A stretch of DNA of 64,000 bases from assembly GCF_000258515.1 (NCBI RefSeq), contig NZ_AJLF01000001.1, positions 496,001-560,000 on the forward strand, given 5' to 3'. A program made the position numbers and the translations under genes. Shown here piece after piece: positions 37,639 to 45,880 of this stretch. The stretch comes from Thermococcus zilligii AN1 (GTDB lineage Archaea; Methanobacteriota_B; Thermococci; Thermococcales; Thermococcaceae). The notes under the pieces are model-generated. The model did no database searches. It had not been told where the DNA came from and worked only from the letters and a program-made list of their open reading frames with translations. Within the stretch, counting starts at the first letter, position 1, and every line of letters starts with the position of its first letter.

Positions 37639-38865
37639 TTAACGCCCGAGTTCCTTGTGGGCCTTAGCCAGGTGTTTCGCCGCTATCGCCGCGAGGAGCG
37701 AGAGTTCTCCAGCTAAGACTGCACCCGCAACTATCTCGGCGAACTTCTTAGCGTTGCTTCCGGGCGGGTCTCCGCCCCCGGCGACACCCATAATGCTCAG
37801 AGCTTCCCTCTGCGTTGGGACCCTCGTTCCACCGCCTACCGTTCCTATCTCGAGGCTCGGCATGGTTACGCTTATGTATAAGTCCCCCTCGGGGGTAACT
37901 TCTGCTAAAGTTATGCCGTGGGAGCCTTCAGTAACCTGGGCCTCGTCCTGGCCCGTAGCCAAGAAGATGGCCCCAACTATGTTACCGAAGTGGGCGTTGA
38001 AGCCGTAGGAACCGGCCTGGGCCGAGCCGATGAGGTTCTTCCGGTAATTGACCTCCGCTATGAGTTCCGGCGTTGTCTTGAGCTTCTTCTCGACTATCTC
38101 CCTTGGAATCACGGCCTCAGCTATTACCGTCTTGCCCCTGCCCTCGATGAAGTTGAGGGCGTTGGGCTTCTTATCAACGCAGAGGTTGCCCGAGAGGGCT
38201 AAATACTTAACCTCCGGGAACTCCTCCTCGATGACGTTCATTATCTCCTCGCTCGTTATCGTCACCATGTTCATGCCCATCGCATCTCCGGTCTCGAATT
38301 CAAAGCGGAGGTAGAGGTTGTTGCCGACTATGAAAGGCTTAACGCCACGGAGCTTTCCGTGCCGGGTAATTTTGCTTACCGCCTTCTCCTGGAGGTAGTC
38401 GAGGTTGTTCTTAACCCACTCAGCCACTTCCCTTGCCTTCCTGGCGTCGGGGCACTTGAGGAGTGGCGCACGCGTCATTTTGTCATCAATTATGGTCGTT
38501 TTAACACCACCGGCCTCAGTTAAAGCGGAACAGCCACGGTTCACACTCGCGACGAGCGCTCCTTCAGTTGTGGCAAGCGGAATGTAGAATTCTCCCCTGG
38601 CGTACTCCCCGTTTATCTTCAGCGGCCCCGCAACGCCCATCGGTATTTGAACGACGCCTATCATGTTCTCGATGTTCTTCCCTATGAGCTGGTTTGGGTC
38701 AAGGGAATAGTGCCCGATGTTGTCAAGCTTTACCCCGAGCTTCTTCTCAAGGGCCTTCCTCCTTATTTCAGTTGCGAGCTTCTTGTCGCCGTTGGTGTAC
38801 TCTTCCACCTGGTGGAGCTTTATTTCACCGCTTGCAACTTTCTCAACCAGCTCCTCAAACTCCAT
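37639..38865 (-). CDS. hmgA: HMG-CoA reductase
   Basis: A 408-residue class I enzyme that makes mevalonate from HMG-CoA with NADPH, the committed step to archaeal ether lipids. Motifs: PLATTEGALVASVNRG with the catalytic Glu, DAMGMNM for nucleotide binding, LCVDKKPNALNF with the catalytic Lys, GQDEAQ with the Asp, and the terminal AKHLAKAH with the catalytic His. GGAGGTGTC precedes the ATG. It is 14 bases downstream of a MinD-like ATPase gene on the same strand, so the two are probably cotranscribed. Confidence 0.96.
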   Translation of the reverse strand: MEFEELVEKVASGEIKLHQVEEYTNGDKKLATEIRRKALEKKLGVKLDNIGHYSLDPNQLIGKNIENMIGVVQIPMGVAGPLKINGEYARGEFYIPLATTEGALVASVNRGCSALTEAGGVKTTIIDDKMTRAPLLKCPDARKAREVAEWVKNNLDYLQEKAVSKITRHGKLRGVKPFIVGNNLYLRFEFETGDAMGMNMVTITSEEIMNVIEEEFPEVKYLALSGNLCVDKKPNALNFIEGRGKTVIAEAVIPREIVEKKLKTTPELIAEVNYRKNLIGSAQAGSYGFNAHFGNIVGAIFLATGQDEAQVTEGSHGITLAEVTPEGDLYISVTMPSLEIGTVGGGTRVPTQREALSIMGVAGGGDPPGSNAKKFAEIVAGAVLAGELSLLAAIAAKHLAKAHKELGR

Positions 38866-38879
38866 AAAGACACCTCCGA

Positions 38880-39623
38880 TCAGCCGAATATCCAGCTTTC
38901 AAGAACTTCCCCGGCCTCAGCAAAAGCCAAAGCGGCGTTACTTTTCGGCTTGTACGCGAGAACAGGAATTCCAACGTTGATTGACTCCGGAACGGCCTCA
39001 TCAAAGGGAACCCAGCCCAAAACCGGAACGCCCACATCGTTTTCAATGACGTCGATGATCTTGTCGACAACGTCGGCGCTTTCCCTAACTTTGTTCAGTA
39101 CCACACCTATCTTAAGCCCGTACTCCTCGCCGAGGGCCTTTAGTTTGTTCACCTCGTTTTCTACCATGGTCTCAAAGGAGTAGATCGGTGACCTCTCGAT
39201 CTCGACCACTATTATCTGGTAATTGGCAACCTCAAAGGTGGGGAGGGTGTCAAAGGGGACGCCAGTTGGGGAATCAACAAAAACGGCACCGAACTTGTAC
39301 TTTATCTCCTCAACAAGATCCCTGAGCCTTTGAGGGGAAATTCCAATGACATCTTTGAGGTTGGTGCTCCCGGGCATTACGTAAACGCCTGTTTCATTGT
39401 GCTTGTATATGGCCCATTCCGGGTCCAGACTGGGATCCTTAAGAACGGAATGAACGGTGTACTTAACGTTGTCCACCCCAAAATGGAAGCCGAGGTTGGG
39501 CAGATATAGATCACCGTCAATTGCCAGAACTCGATACTCCCTTCGAGCCAGGTAGGTGCTTAGGTTGGCCGTTGTGGTCGTCTTTCCTGCCCCGCCTCTT
39601 CCGGTCACGACTATCACTGCCAT
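38880..39623 (-). CDS. MinD/ParA-family ATPase
   Basis: A 247-residue P-loop ATPase. The Walker A reads TGRGGAGKTTTT: the signature Lys of the deviant motif (K-G-G-x-G-K) is Arg at residue 9, while the catalytic Lys remains. LAIDGDLYLPNLG and FVDSPTGVP are the switch I and Walker B-like parts. The C-terminus lacks an obvious amphipathic membrane helix. The role could be in positioning, complex assembly or metal insertion; I cannot tell. GCGGAGGGG precedes the ATG. It shares a unit with hmgA. Confidence 0.75.
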   Translation of the reverse strand: MAVIVVTGRGGAGKTTTTANLSTYLARREYRVLAIDGDLYLPNLGFHFGVDNVKYTVHSVLKDPSLDPEWAIYKHNETGVYVMPGSTNLKDVIGISPQRLRDLVEEIKYKFGAVFVDSPTGVPFDTLPTFEVANYQIIVVEIERSPIYSFETMVENEVNKLKALGEEYGLKIGVVLNKVRESADVVDKIIDVIENDVGVPVLGWVPFDEAVPESINVGIPVLAYKPKSNAALAFAEAGEVLESWIFG

Positions 39624-39742
39624 CCGTTCCCCTCCGCTCCCAAGGTTTGAAATCCGTTTTTATTAACTTTTTCCCTTCACCTCTAACCCAATGCGAAACT
39701 GGCCGAAGAGGGATAGAAAAAAGAGAACAGCAACTTAAAAAT

Positions 39743-39967
39743 TCACCCAACAACCTCGGCAAAGGCAAAGCGCTCTTTCACGTTCTTTATCTCAATCTCC
39801 ACCTCATCCCCAACGTTGGTGTTGGGGACGAATATAACAAAGCCCTTAATTCTGGCTATGCCGTCTCCACCTTTGCCGAGGGACTCAATCCGAACCTTAT
39901 AGCGCTCCCCCTTCTTGACCGGGGGCTTCCTGCCTTGGAATTCCTTCCCCTCCAACTCAGACACCAC
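39743..39967 (-). CDS. TRAM-domain RNA-binding protein
   Basis: A 74-residue protein consisting almost entirely of a TRAM domain: ERYKVRIESLGKGGDGIARIKGFVIFVPNTNVGDEVEIEI. Stand-alone TRAM proteins of archaea act as RNA chaperones, likened to cold-shock proteins. The start is taken as the GTG at 39967; AAGGTG overlaps or directly precedes it, so the exact start is uncertain by a few codons. It is convergent with no gene and has its own TATA-like element near 40005. Confidence 0.8.
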   Translation of the reverse strand: MVSELEGKEFQGRKPPVKKGERYKVRIESLGKGGDGIARIKGFVIFVPNTNVGDEVEIEIKNVKERFAFAEVVG

Positions 39968-40050
39968 CTTAAGCGATGTCCACTTAGCGGGGGAAATATC
40001 GGTATTTAACCTCTATGTCAGACCAGTGAACAGGAAGGAGCAAAAATAGA

Positions 40051-40090
40051 CGAATTTCGAATCTAATTCTGGCAAAAAGTTCGAATTTCG
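40051..40090. repeat. Direct repeat CGAATTTCG x2 upstream of tdh
   Basis: CGAATTTCG occurs at 40051-40059 and 40082-40090, 31 bases apart, which is about three helical turns. Each copy is nearly palindromic. They lie between the divergent TRAM and tdh genes, about 40 bases upstream of the tdh TATA box, in an AT-rich stretch. They could bind a regulator on one face of the DNA. Confidence 0.45.
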
Positions 40091-40131
40091 GTAAAACTCG
40101 GACACATGCCCATTCCCAGCTCACCCGAAAG

Positions 40132-40139
40132 TTTATATC
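40132..40139 (+). promoter_or_regulatory. TATA box of tdh
   Basis: TTTATATC preceded by CCGAAAG, 39 bases before the ATG at 40178. AGGTGAT lies between. Confidence 0.65.
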
Positions 40140-40177
40140 CCCGACAGAGCTATGCACCAATGTAGGTGATGGGAACC

Positions 40178-41230
40178 ATGTCCGAAAAGATGCAGGCAAT
40201 TATGAAGACGAAGCCGGCTTACGGAGCCGAGCTCGTTGAGGTTGACGTTCCAAAGCCGGGTCCGGGGGAGGTTCTCATAAAGGTTCTGGCGACGAGCATC
40301 TGCGGCACCGACCTCCACATCTACGAGTGGAACGAATGGGCGCAGAGCAGAATCAAGCCGCCCCAGATCATGGGCCACGAAGTGGCCGGAGAGGTCGTTG
40401 AAGTCGGTCCGGGCGTTGACACCCTCCAGGAGGGCGACTACATAAGCGTGGAAACCCACATCGTCTGCGGCAAGTGCTACGCATGCAAGCACAACCGCTA
40501 CCACGTCTGCCAGAATACAAAAATATTCGGCGTCGACATGAACGGCGTCTTCGCCGAGTACGCCATAGTCCCGGCCAAAAACGCCTGGAAGAACCCGAAG
40601 AACATGCCGCCCGAGTACGCCACCCTCCAGGAGCCGCTTGGAAACGCCGTCGATACAGTCCTGGCCGGGCCGATAGCGGGGAGGAGCACGCTCATAACCG
40701 GTGCAGGCCCGCTCGGGCTCCTCGGAATAGCGGTTGCAAAAGCATCAGGAGCTTACCCCGTCATCGTGAGCGAGCCGAGCGAGTTCAGGAGGGAGCTGGC
40801 GAAAAAGGTCGGCGCCGACTACGTCATCAACCCCTTCGAGGAGGATCCCGTCAAGGCCGTGATGGACATAACCAACGGGGCAGGTGTTGAAGTATTCCTC
40901 GAGTTCAGCGGGGCGCCGAAGGCCCTTGAGCAGGGCCTCAAAGCGACAACCCCCGGAGGAAGGGTTTCCCTGCTCGGCCTCTTCCCGAGGGAAGTGACCG
41001 TAGACTTCAACAACCTCATAATCTTCAAGGCTCTCGAGGTATACGGCATTACCGGAAGACACCTCTGGGAGACCTGGTACACGGTCTCAAGCCTCATCCA
41101 GAGCGGAAAGCTCAACCTCGACCCGGTAATCACCCACAAGTACAGGGGCTTCGACAGGTTCGAGGAGGCCTTCGAGCTCATGCGCGCGGGCAGGACCGGA
41201 AAGGTCGTCTTCTTCCCGCACAAGGGGTGA
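40178..41230 (+). CDS. tdh: L-threonine 3-dehydrogenase
   Basis: A 350-residue zinc-dependent medium-chain dehydrogenase that oxidises threonine to 2-amino-3-ketobutyrate with NAD+. The catalytic Cys is in [16 protein letters not shown], and the structural zinc loop reads [27 protein letters not shown] and [16 protein letters not shown] are the substrate and Rossmann parts. Very like the Pyrococcus enzyme in length and motifs. The ATG at 40178 is seven bases after AGGTGAT. Monocistronic, with a pyrimidine-rich stretch after the stop. Confidence 0.94.
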   Translation: MSEKMQAIMKTKPAYGAELVEVDVPKPGPGEVLIKVLATSICGTDLHIYEWNEWAQSRIKPPQIMGHEVAGEVVEVGPGVDTLQEGDYISVETHIVCGKCYACKHNRYHVCQNTKIFGVDMNGVFAEYAIVPAKNAWKNPKNMPPEYATLQEPLGNAVDTVLAGPIAGRSTLITGAGPLGLLGIAVAKASGAYPVIVSEPSEFRRELAKKVGADYVINPFEEDPVKAVMDITNGAGVEVFLEFSGAPKALEQGLKATTPGGRVSLLGLFPREVTVDFNNLIIFKALEVYGITGRHLWETWYTVSSLIQSGKLNLDPVITHKYRGFDRFEEAFELMRAGRTGKVVFFPHKG

Positions 41231-41233
41231 AAC

Positions 41234-41250
41234 TTTTCTCTTCTCTTTCC
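41234..41250 (+). terminator. Pyrimidine-rich terminator after tdh
   Basis: The stretch TTTTCTCTTCTCTTTCC starts four bases after the tdh stop, with no stem-loop. T-rich tracts of this type are the usual archaeal termination signal. Confidence 0.45.
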
Positions 41251-41317
41251 CCTCAGAGTTTTCCCGGCACCGCAATTCTCTTAAGTTCTCCCGCCCACTC
41301 ACCCAGGAGGTGCCACC

Positions 41318-42820
41318 ATGGAGCTTAGCTATCAGGAGAAGCTCACGCTCATAAAACTTGGGGAGCTCAGGAAGGCCAAATTTGAGGAGCTGGTGGAGAA
41401 AACAGGCCTTGATCAGGTAGCGGTTATGCGTTCCATCCTCGGCCTTCAGGCCAAGGGCCTGGCAAAGCTCCACGAGAGGAGCGAGAGAGTTGTAGCCCTT
41501 ACGGGAACGGGGGAGGAATACTCTAAAATCGGCCTGCCCGAGTGGAGGGCCCTTAAGGTTCTGAGGGAAAAAGGGAAAGTCGCCCTCGACGACCTTTCGG
41601 AGGTTCTCAGCGGGGACGAGCTCAAGCCCATCGTCGGCCTCCTCAGGAGCGAGGGCTGGGCGAACGTGAGGAACGAGGGAGGAAAGCTAATCCTCGAAAT
41701 TACCGAGAAAGGCCTTAACGCCGGGGAGAGGCCAATAGACAGGGCCCTGAAACTTTTAGCAGAGAAGAAAACCGTCCCCCTGAGCGAGATTCAGAAGCTC
41801 GTTTCAGTAAATGAGCTCAAGAGGAGGAAGATAGCCGAGGAGGATACGGTTACTGAGAGAACCGTCGAGATAACCCCCGCTGGCGAGGAGCTCCTGAAGA
41901 AAGGACTCGAGCTGAGGGAGCAGGTGTCCATCCTCACCCCCGAGCTCATAAAGTCCGGGAAGTGGCGCGAGGTGGAATTCAGGCGCTTTGACATCAAGGC
42001 CCCCGTGAGGAGGCTCTATCCTGGCAAAAAACAGCCTTACCGCGCTTTCCTCGACAGGATAAGGAGAAGGCTCATCGAGATGGGATTCATCGAGATGACC
42101 GTCGAGAGCCTCGTGGAGACCCAGTTCTGGAACTTCGACGCGCTCTTCCAGCCCCAGAATCACCCGGCCCGCGATTGGACTGACACCTACCAGCTAAAGT
42201 ACCCGACGAGCGGTTATTTGCCCGGGAAGGAGCTCGTCGAGAGAGTTAAAGAAGCTCACGAGAGGGGCTTGGCTGGCTCGCGCGGCTGGGGCTATACCTG
42301 GAGCCCCGAGAGGGCGATGCTTCTGATGCCGAGGGCCCACGGAACAGCCCTCAGCGGGAGGCAGTTGGCCAAAGGCGTTGAAATACCGGGCAAGTACTTC
42401 ACGATACAGCGCGTTTTCAGGCCCGATGTTTTGGACAGGACACACCTCATAGAGTTCAACCAGGTGGACGGCTTCGTCGTTGGTGAAAACCTCAACTTCA
42501 GGCACCTCCTGGGAATCCTCAAGCGCTTCGCGGTGGAGATAGCTGGAGTGGAGAAGGTCAGGTTCCTGCCCGATTACTACCCGTTCACCGAGCCGAGCGT
42601 CCAGATGAGCGCCTACCACCCAGAACTCGGCTGGGTCGAGTTCGGCGGGGCTGGGGTGTTCAGGGAAGAGATGACCAGGGCCCTGGGAATAGATGTGCCT
42701 GTTATAGCGTGGGGAATAGGGATAGACAGGTTAGCCATGTTCAAGCTCGGGATAGACGACATCCGCTACCTCTTCAGCTACGATTTGAAGTGGCTCAGGG
42801 AAGCGAGGCTCGTGTGGTGA
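41318..42820 (+). CDS. pheS: Phenylalanyl-tRNA synthetase alpha subunit
   Basis: A 500-residue class II synthetase subunit carrying the active site. Residues 1-210 are helical and winged-helix tRNA-binding segments. The catalytic core has [12 protein letters not shown], then motif 2 in [21 protein letters not shown], and motif 3 in [23 protein letters not shown] lies before the ATG. pheT follows after a gap of 321 bases that contains gene remnants, whereas the two genes are usually adjacent. Confidence 0.95.
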   Translation: MELSYQEKLTLIKLGELRKAKFEELVEKTGLDQVAVMRSILGLQAKGLAKLHERSERVVALTGTGEEYSKIGLPEWRALKVLREKGKVALDDLSEVLSGDELKPIVGLLRSEGWANVRNEGGKLILEITEKGLNAGERPIDRALKLLAEKKTVPLSEIQKLVSVNELKRRKIAEEDTVTERTVEITPAGEELLKKGLELREQVSILTPELIKSGKWREVEFRRFDIKAPVRRLYPGKKQPYRAFLDRIRRRLIEMGFIEMTVESLVETQFWNFDALFQPQNHPARDWTDTYQLKYPTSGYLPGKELVERVKEAHERGLAGSRGWGYTWSPERAMLLMPRAHGTALSGRQLAKGVEIPGKYFTIQRVFRPDVLDRTHLIEFNQVDGFVVGENLNFRHLLGILKRFAVEIAGVEKVRFLPDYYPFTEPSVQMSAYHPELGWVEFGGAGVFREEMTRALGIDVPVIAWGIGIDRLAMFKLGIDDIRYLFSYDLKWLREARLVW

Positions 42821-42824
42821 TCTG

Positions 42825-42905
42825 ATGCACTTCACTGATCATGTCCTTGAAAGGATGGCCTTGAGACAAAACTCTCCTCAGGGAGGTGGATTGAGTTATG
42901 GGTGA
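42825..42905 (+). pseudogene. Truncated DUF4258 gene remnant
   Basis: An ORF of 26 codons reads MHFTDHVLERMALRQ and then NSPQGGG...; the first part fits the start of DUF4258 proteins (pattern Y/F-T-x-H-x-x-E-R-M-x-x-R). Full members are about 80-100 residues, so most of the gene is deleted. GGTGAT sits at the correct distance, overlapping the pheS stop. A DUF2283-like gene follows, the usual partner of DUF4258 in toxin-antitoxin-like pairs. The match is short, so the family call is tentative. Confidence 0.5.
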
Positions 42906-43097
42906 CGGGATTTTAGATACGACCCCGACGTTGATATCCTCTGCGTCAAGCTCTCCGACAAAAAGCCGGTGGATGCAGACATGAGGGGAGACGTTGTGAT
43001 AGACCTGGATGGGGAAGGAAGCGTTGTGGGCTTTGAGATATGGCGTGCCAGGGAAATCTTACTGCCCGGGTTTATGAAGTTTATCGGGAAAAGCTGA
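42898..43097 (+). pseudogene. Frameshifted DUF2283 gene
   Basis: From 42916 to the stop at 43095-43097 the frame reads RYDPDVDILCVKLSD...MRGDVVIDLDGEGSVVGFEI, which is the DUF2283 pattern (Y-D-x-x-x-D-x-L-x-I, then V-I-D-x-D-x-x-G-x-V-V-G-x-E-I). No start codon is available in that frame. An ATG at 42898 with GGAGGTGG upstream is one base out of frame. Adding one T to the TTTT run at about 42912-42915 would restore MGDGIFRYDPDV. So the gene carries a one-base deletion or a sequencing error. Confidence 0.65.
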
Positions 43098-43141
43098 GGA
43101 AAGTCGAGAGTCAGGCCTGAAAAACCGTTGAGGTGGTACTC

Positions 43142-44848
43142 ATGCCGAAGTTTGAAGTCTCGAAGTCCGACCTTGAGAGGCTCGTCGGAAAGAGCTTCAC
43201 CGTTGAGGAATGGGAAAGCCTCTTCCTCTACGCCAAGTGCGAGCTCGATGGCTTCTGGGAGGAGAACGGTGAAATCTACTTCAAAGCCGACTCCAAGGAC
43301 ACCAACAGGCCCGACCTCTGGAGCGCTGAGGGGATAGCGAGGCAGGTTAAGTGGGCGCTCGGGATTGAGAGGGGTCTGCCGAAGTACGAAGTTGAGAGGA
43401 GCGGCGTTACCGTTTACGTTGACGGGAAGCTGAAGGACATCCGCCCCTACGGTGTCTACGCCATAGTTGAGGGCCTCCACCTCGATGAAGAGGCTCTCAA
43501 GCAGATGATAAACCTCCAGGAAAAGATAGCCCTGACCTTCGGCAGGAGAAGGGGAGAGGTAGCGATAGGCATCTTTGACTTCGACAGGATTAAACCGCCC
43601 ATCTACTACCGCGCCGCCGATAAAACGGAAAAGTTCGTCCCCCTCGGCTTCACGGAGGAGCTAACGCTTGAGGAAATCCTCGAAAAGCACGAGAAAGGAA
43701 AAGAATACGGGCACCTGATAAAGGACAAGCCCTATTACCCGCTCCTCGTTGATTCGGAGGGCAAAGTTCTCTCCATGCCCCCCATCATAAACTCCGAGGT
43801 AACCGGAAGAGTAACGACCGAAACCAGGAACGTCTTCTTTGACGTAACCGGCTGGGATCTGAGGAGGATTATGCTGGCCCTAAACGTTGTCGTTACCGCT
43901 TTAGCCGAGCGCGGCGGGAAAATCAGGAGCGTGAAGGTCGTTTACCCGGACTTCGAGGTTGAGACACCGGACCTAACGCCAAAGCCCTTCGAGGTCGAGC
44001 TGGATTACATAAGGAAGCTGGCCGGCATCGGGCTGGGTGATGGGGAAATCAAAGACCTCCTCGAGAGGATGATGTACGCGGTTGAGCTCGAAGGTGGAAA
44101 GGCGAAGCTCTTCTACCCGGCATTCCGCAACGACATAATGCACGCCAGAGACGTTTTGGAGGACGTGCTCATAGCCTACGGCTACAACGAGATCGAGCCG
44201 GAGGAGCCCAAGCTGGCAGTCCAGGGCAGGGGGGACAAGTTCATCGAGTTCGAAGATGCCGTGAGGGAACTCATGGTCGGCTTTGGTTTGCAGGAGGTGA
44301 TGACCTTCAACCTCACGAACAGGGAGGCACAGTATGAGAAAATGAACTTGGCCTATGGCAACGATTACTTCAACAATCCCCCCGCCGAGCTCGTCGAGAT
44401 AGAGAACCCCATAAGCCCCAAGTGGTCGGCCCTGAGGAACTGGTTGCTTCCGAGCCTGCTCGACTTCCTGAGCCAGAACACCCACGAGGAGTACCCGCAG
44501 AGGGTCTTTGAAGTGGGCAAGGCGACGCTGATAGATGAGAGCAGGGAAACGAAGACCGTAAGCGAGAGCAAATTGGCGGTTGCCCTGGCGCATCCGCGCG
44601 TCACCTTCACGGAGGCAAAGGAGATACTGGACTCGGTCATGCACCACCTGGGCTTCTCCTACGAGCTGGAGGAGGTCGAACATCCGAGCTTCATCCCTGG
44701 AAGGGCCGGGAAAATAATCGTTGGGGGGAAAGCGATAGGGGTCATCGGGGAGATACACCCGGCGGTGCTGGAAAACTGGGGCTTAGAAATGCCCGTTGCG
44801 GGCTTTGAGCTCTTCCTCAGGCCCCTCTACACCGAGCCTTACCTATGA
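43142..44848 (+). CDS. pheT: Phenylalanyl-tRNA synthetase beta subunit
   Basis: A 568-residue archaeal-type beta subunit, shorter than the bacterial form. It has the B3/B4 editing region (DTNRPDLWSAEGIARQVKWALG and GRRRGEVAIGIFDFDRI), B5 helices and the catalytic-like core (FNLTNREAQYEKMNL, EIENPISPKWSALRNWLLPSLL). The ATG at 43142 follows AGGTGG; the ORF is open nine bases further. The upstream spacer carries remnants of a DUF4258/DUF2283 pair. Confidence 0.95.
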   Translation: MPKFEVSKSDLERLVGKSFTVEEWESLFLYAKCELDGFWEENGEIYFKADSKDTNRPDLWSAEGIARQVKWALGIERGLPKYEVERSGVTVYVDGKLKDIRPYGVYAIVEGLHLDEEALKQMINLQEKIALTFGRRRGEVAIGIFDFDRIKPPIYYRAADKTEKFVPLGFTEELTLEEILEKHEKGKEYGHLIKDKPYYPLLVDSEGKVLSMPPIINSEVTGRVTTETRNVFFDVTGWDLRRIMLALNVVVTALAERGGKIRSVKVVYPDFEVETPDLTPKPFEVELDYIRKLAGIGLGDGEIKDLLERMMYAVELEGGKAKLFYPAFRNDIMHARDVLEDVLIAYGYNEIEPEEPKLAVQGRGDKFIEFEDAVRELMVGFGLQEVMTFNLTNREAQYEKMNLAYGNDYFNNPPAELVEIENPISPKWSALRNWLLPSLLDFLSQNTHEEYPQRVFEVGKATLIDESRETKTVSESKLAVALAHPRVTFTEAKEILDSVMHHLGFSYELEEVEHPSFIPGRAGKIIVGGKAIGVIGEIHPAVLENWGLEMPVAGFELFLRPLYTEPYL

Positions 44849-44938
44849 GCCCTTCTCCAGATTTTTCTTTGCCATTGTATACATCAGCTCGAAGTTTGTC
44901 AAGTTTAACAGGAGTTCTGCATCGAGTATCTCCACCAT
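44843..44938 (-). CDS. Possible 31-residue small protein
   Basis: A short frame on the minus strand reads MVEILDAELLLNLTNFELMY and continues TMAKKNLEKGS. It has protein-like composition and a GTGATG ribosome binding site five bases before the ATG. Its stop is directly beside the stop of pheT on the other strand. It may be a real small protein or the surviving end of a decayed gene, since the region up to 45071 is AT-rich and follows a frameshifted gene. No family recognised. Confidence 0.3.
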   Translation of the reverse strand: MVEILDAELLLNLTNFELMYTMAKKNLEKGS

Positions 44939-45071
44939 AGCTCATCACAGTATCAAGTTTGAGAAGAGGTTTATCAATCTTCCGCCAAAAACTTTGAACG
45001 TGTGCCAAATACGGCAATGAATTTCCAAAAAATTTGAACAAATGACAAAGGACGACTCCACCGTGGACAGT

Positions 45072-45757
45072 TCAGAGCTTCTTTGCCTGTATCTTGAATT
45101 TTTTACCCAAAGGCAGGCCCTCAAAGGGCTCGCTATCGAGTTTGACCCCGGTACGTCCATATGGATGACGGATTCCGAGGTCTCAACTTTGATGGTAAGG
45201 TGCGTTAAGTTCCTACCCCTGATTTCAGCGGATAGATATGTGCCGTCTTCAGCCGTTCCCTCCACAACAAAGTCCGTTCCCAGCTCCACTGCAAGCCTCT
45301 TTATAAGTGCCGGTACCGTCTCAGGGGTAATGTGCTCAACCCAACCTCCCCCGCTATTGATTTCTGTGGCGGGACACTTCATCGAGGAGCAGAACTCCTT
45401 TATCGCTTCCGCTATTCCCATGGCAAAGTTCTCCAGGGGCTTTCCCATGAGAGCTTCCCCGAAGCCTGCCCAGCTGGTCGTAACGCGGAGTTTTCCACCG
45501 CTGACCTCGAAGGTTATGGTCAGAATGCCCCTTTCTCCAGTAAAGGTGTAAACTGCGCTATTTTCTTTGAACCCAACGGCCACTTTGAACTCGTAGCCGA
45601 AGTTGAAGATAAACCTCGGGACTTTAAAGCGAACGACGTCCCCTTCTATGCTCTCGAAGTACGGGAAGAAGGGCAGAGTCTTTTTGAGATCATCAAGGAT
45701 TGCCTTGAGTGTTTCCCGGTCAGAGGAAACCTCAGCTTCCCAGCCCTTCGTTTTCAT
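45072..45757 (-). pseudogene. Conserved hypothetical with probable C-terminal frameshift
   Basis: The open frame from 45757 codes for a soluble alpha/beta protein I do not recognise (FFPYFESIEGDVVRFKVPRF, FEVSGGKLRVTTSWAGFGEAL), perhaps a lipid- or steroid-binding-like fold. As sequenced it runs on to 44945 as 270 residues, but after HMDVPG the chain becomes Arg/Ser-rich and unlike protein. One extra base in the C4 run at 45146-45149 would give VKLDSEPFEGLPLGKKFKIQ and AKKL, ending at 45072-45074 with 229 residues. I annotate the restored frame. It is either a recent frameshift or a sequencing error in a homopolymer. Confidence 0.6.
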
Positions 45758-45880
45758 GCCTGCCTACCGATTTCAGAAAGAAAACGGGGCTCAAAAAAGC
45801 TTTTCTTAAACTTTAGGTTTAAAACTGAAAAAAGTGGGAATGAGGGCACAAGGCTACCTCAGAGACGAGGGCTCCCTCCT

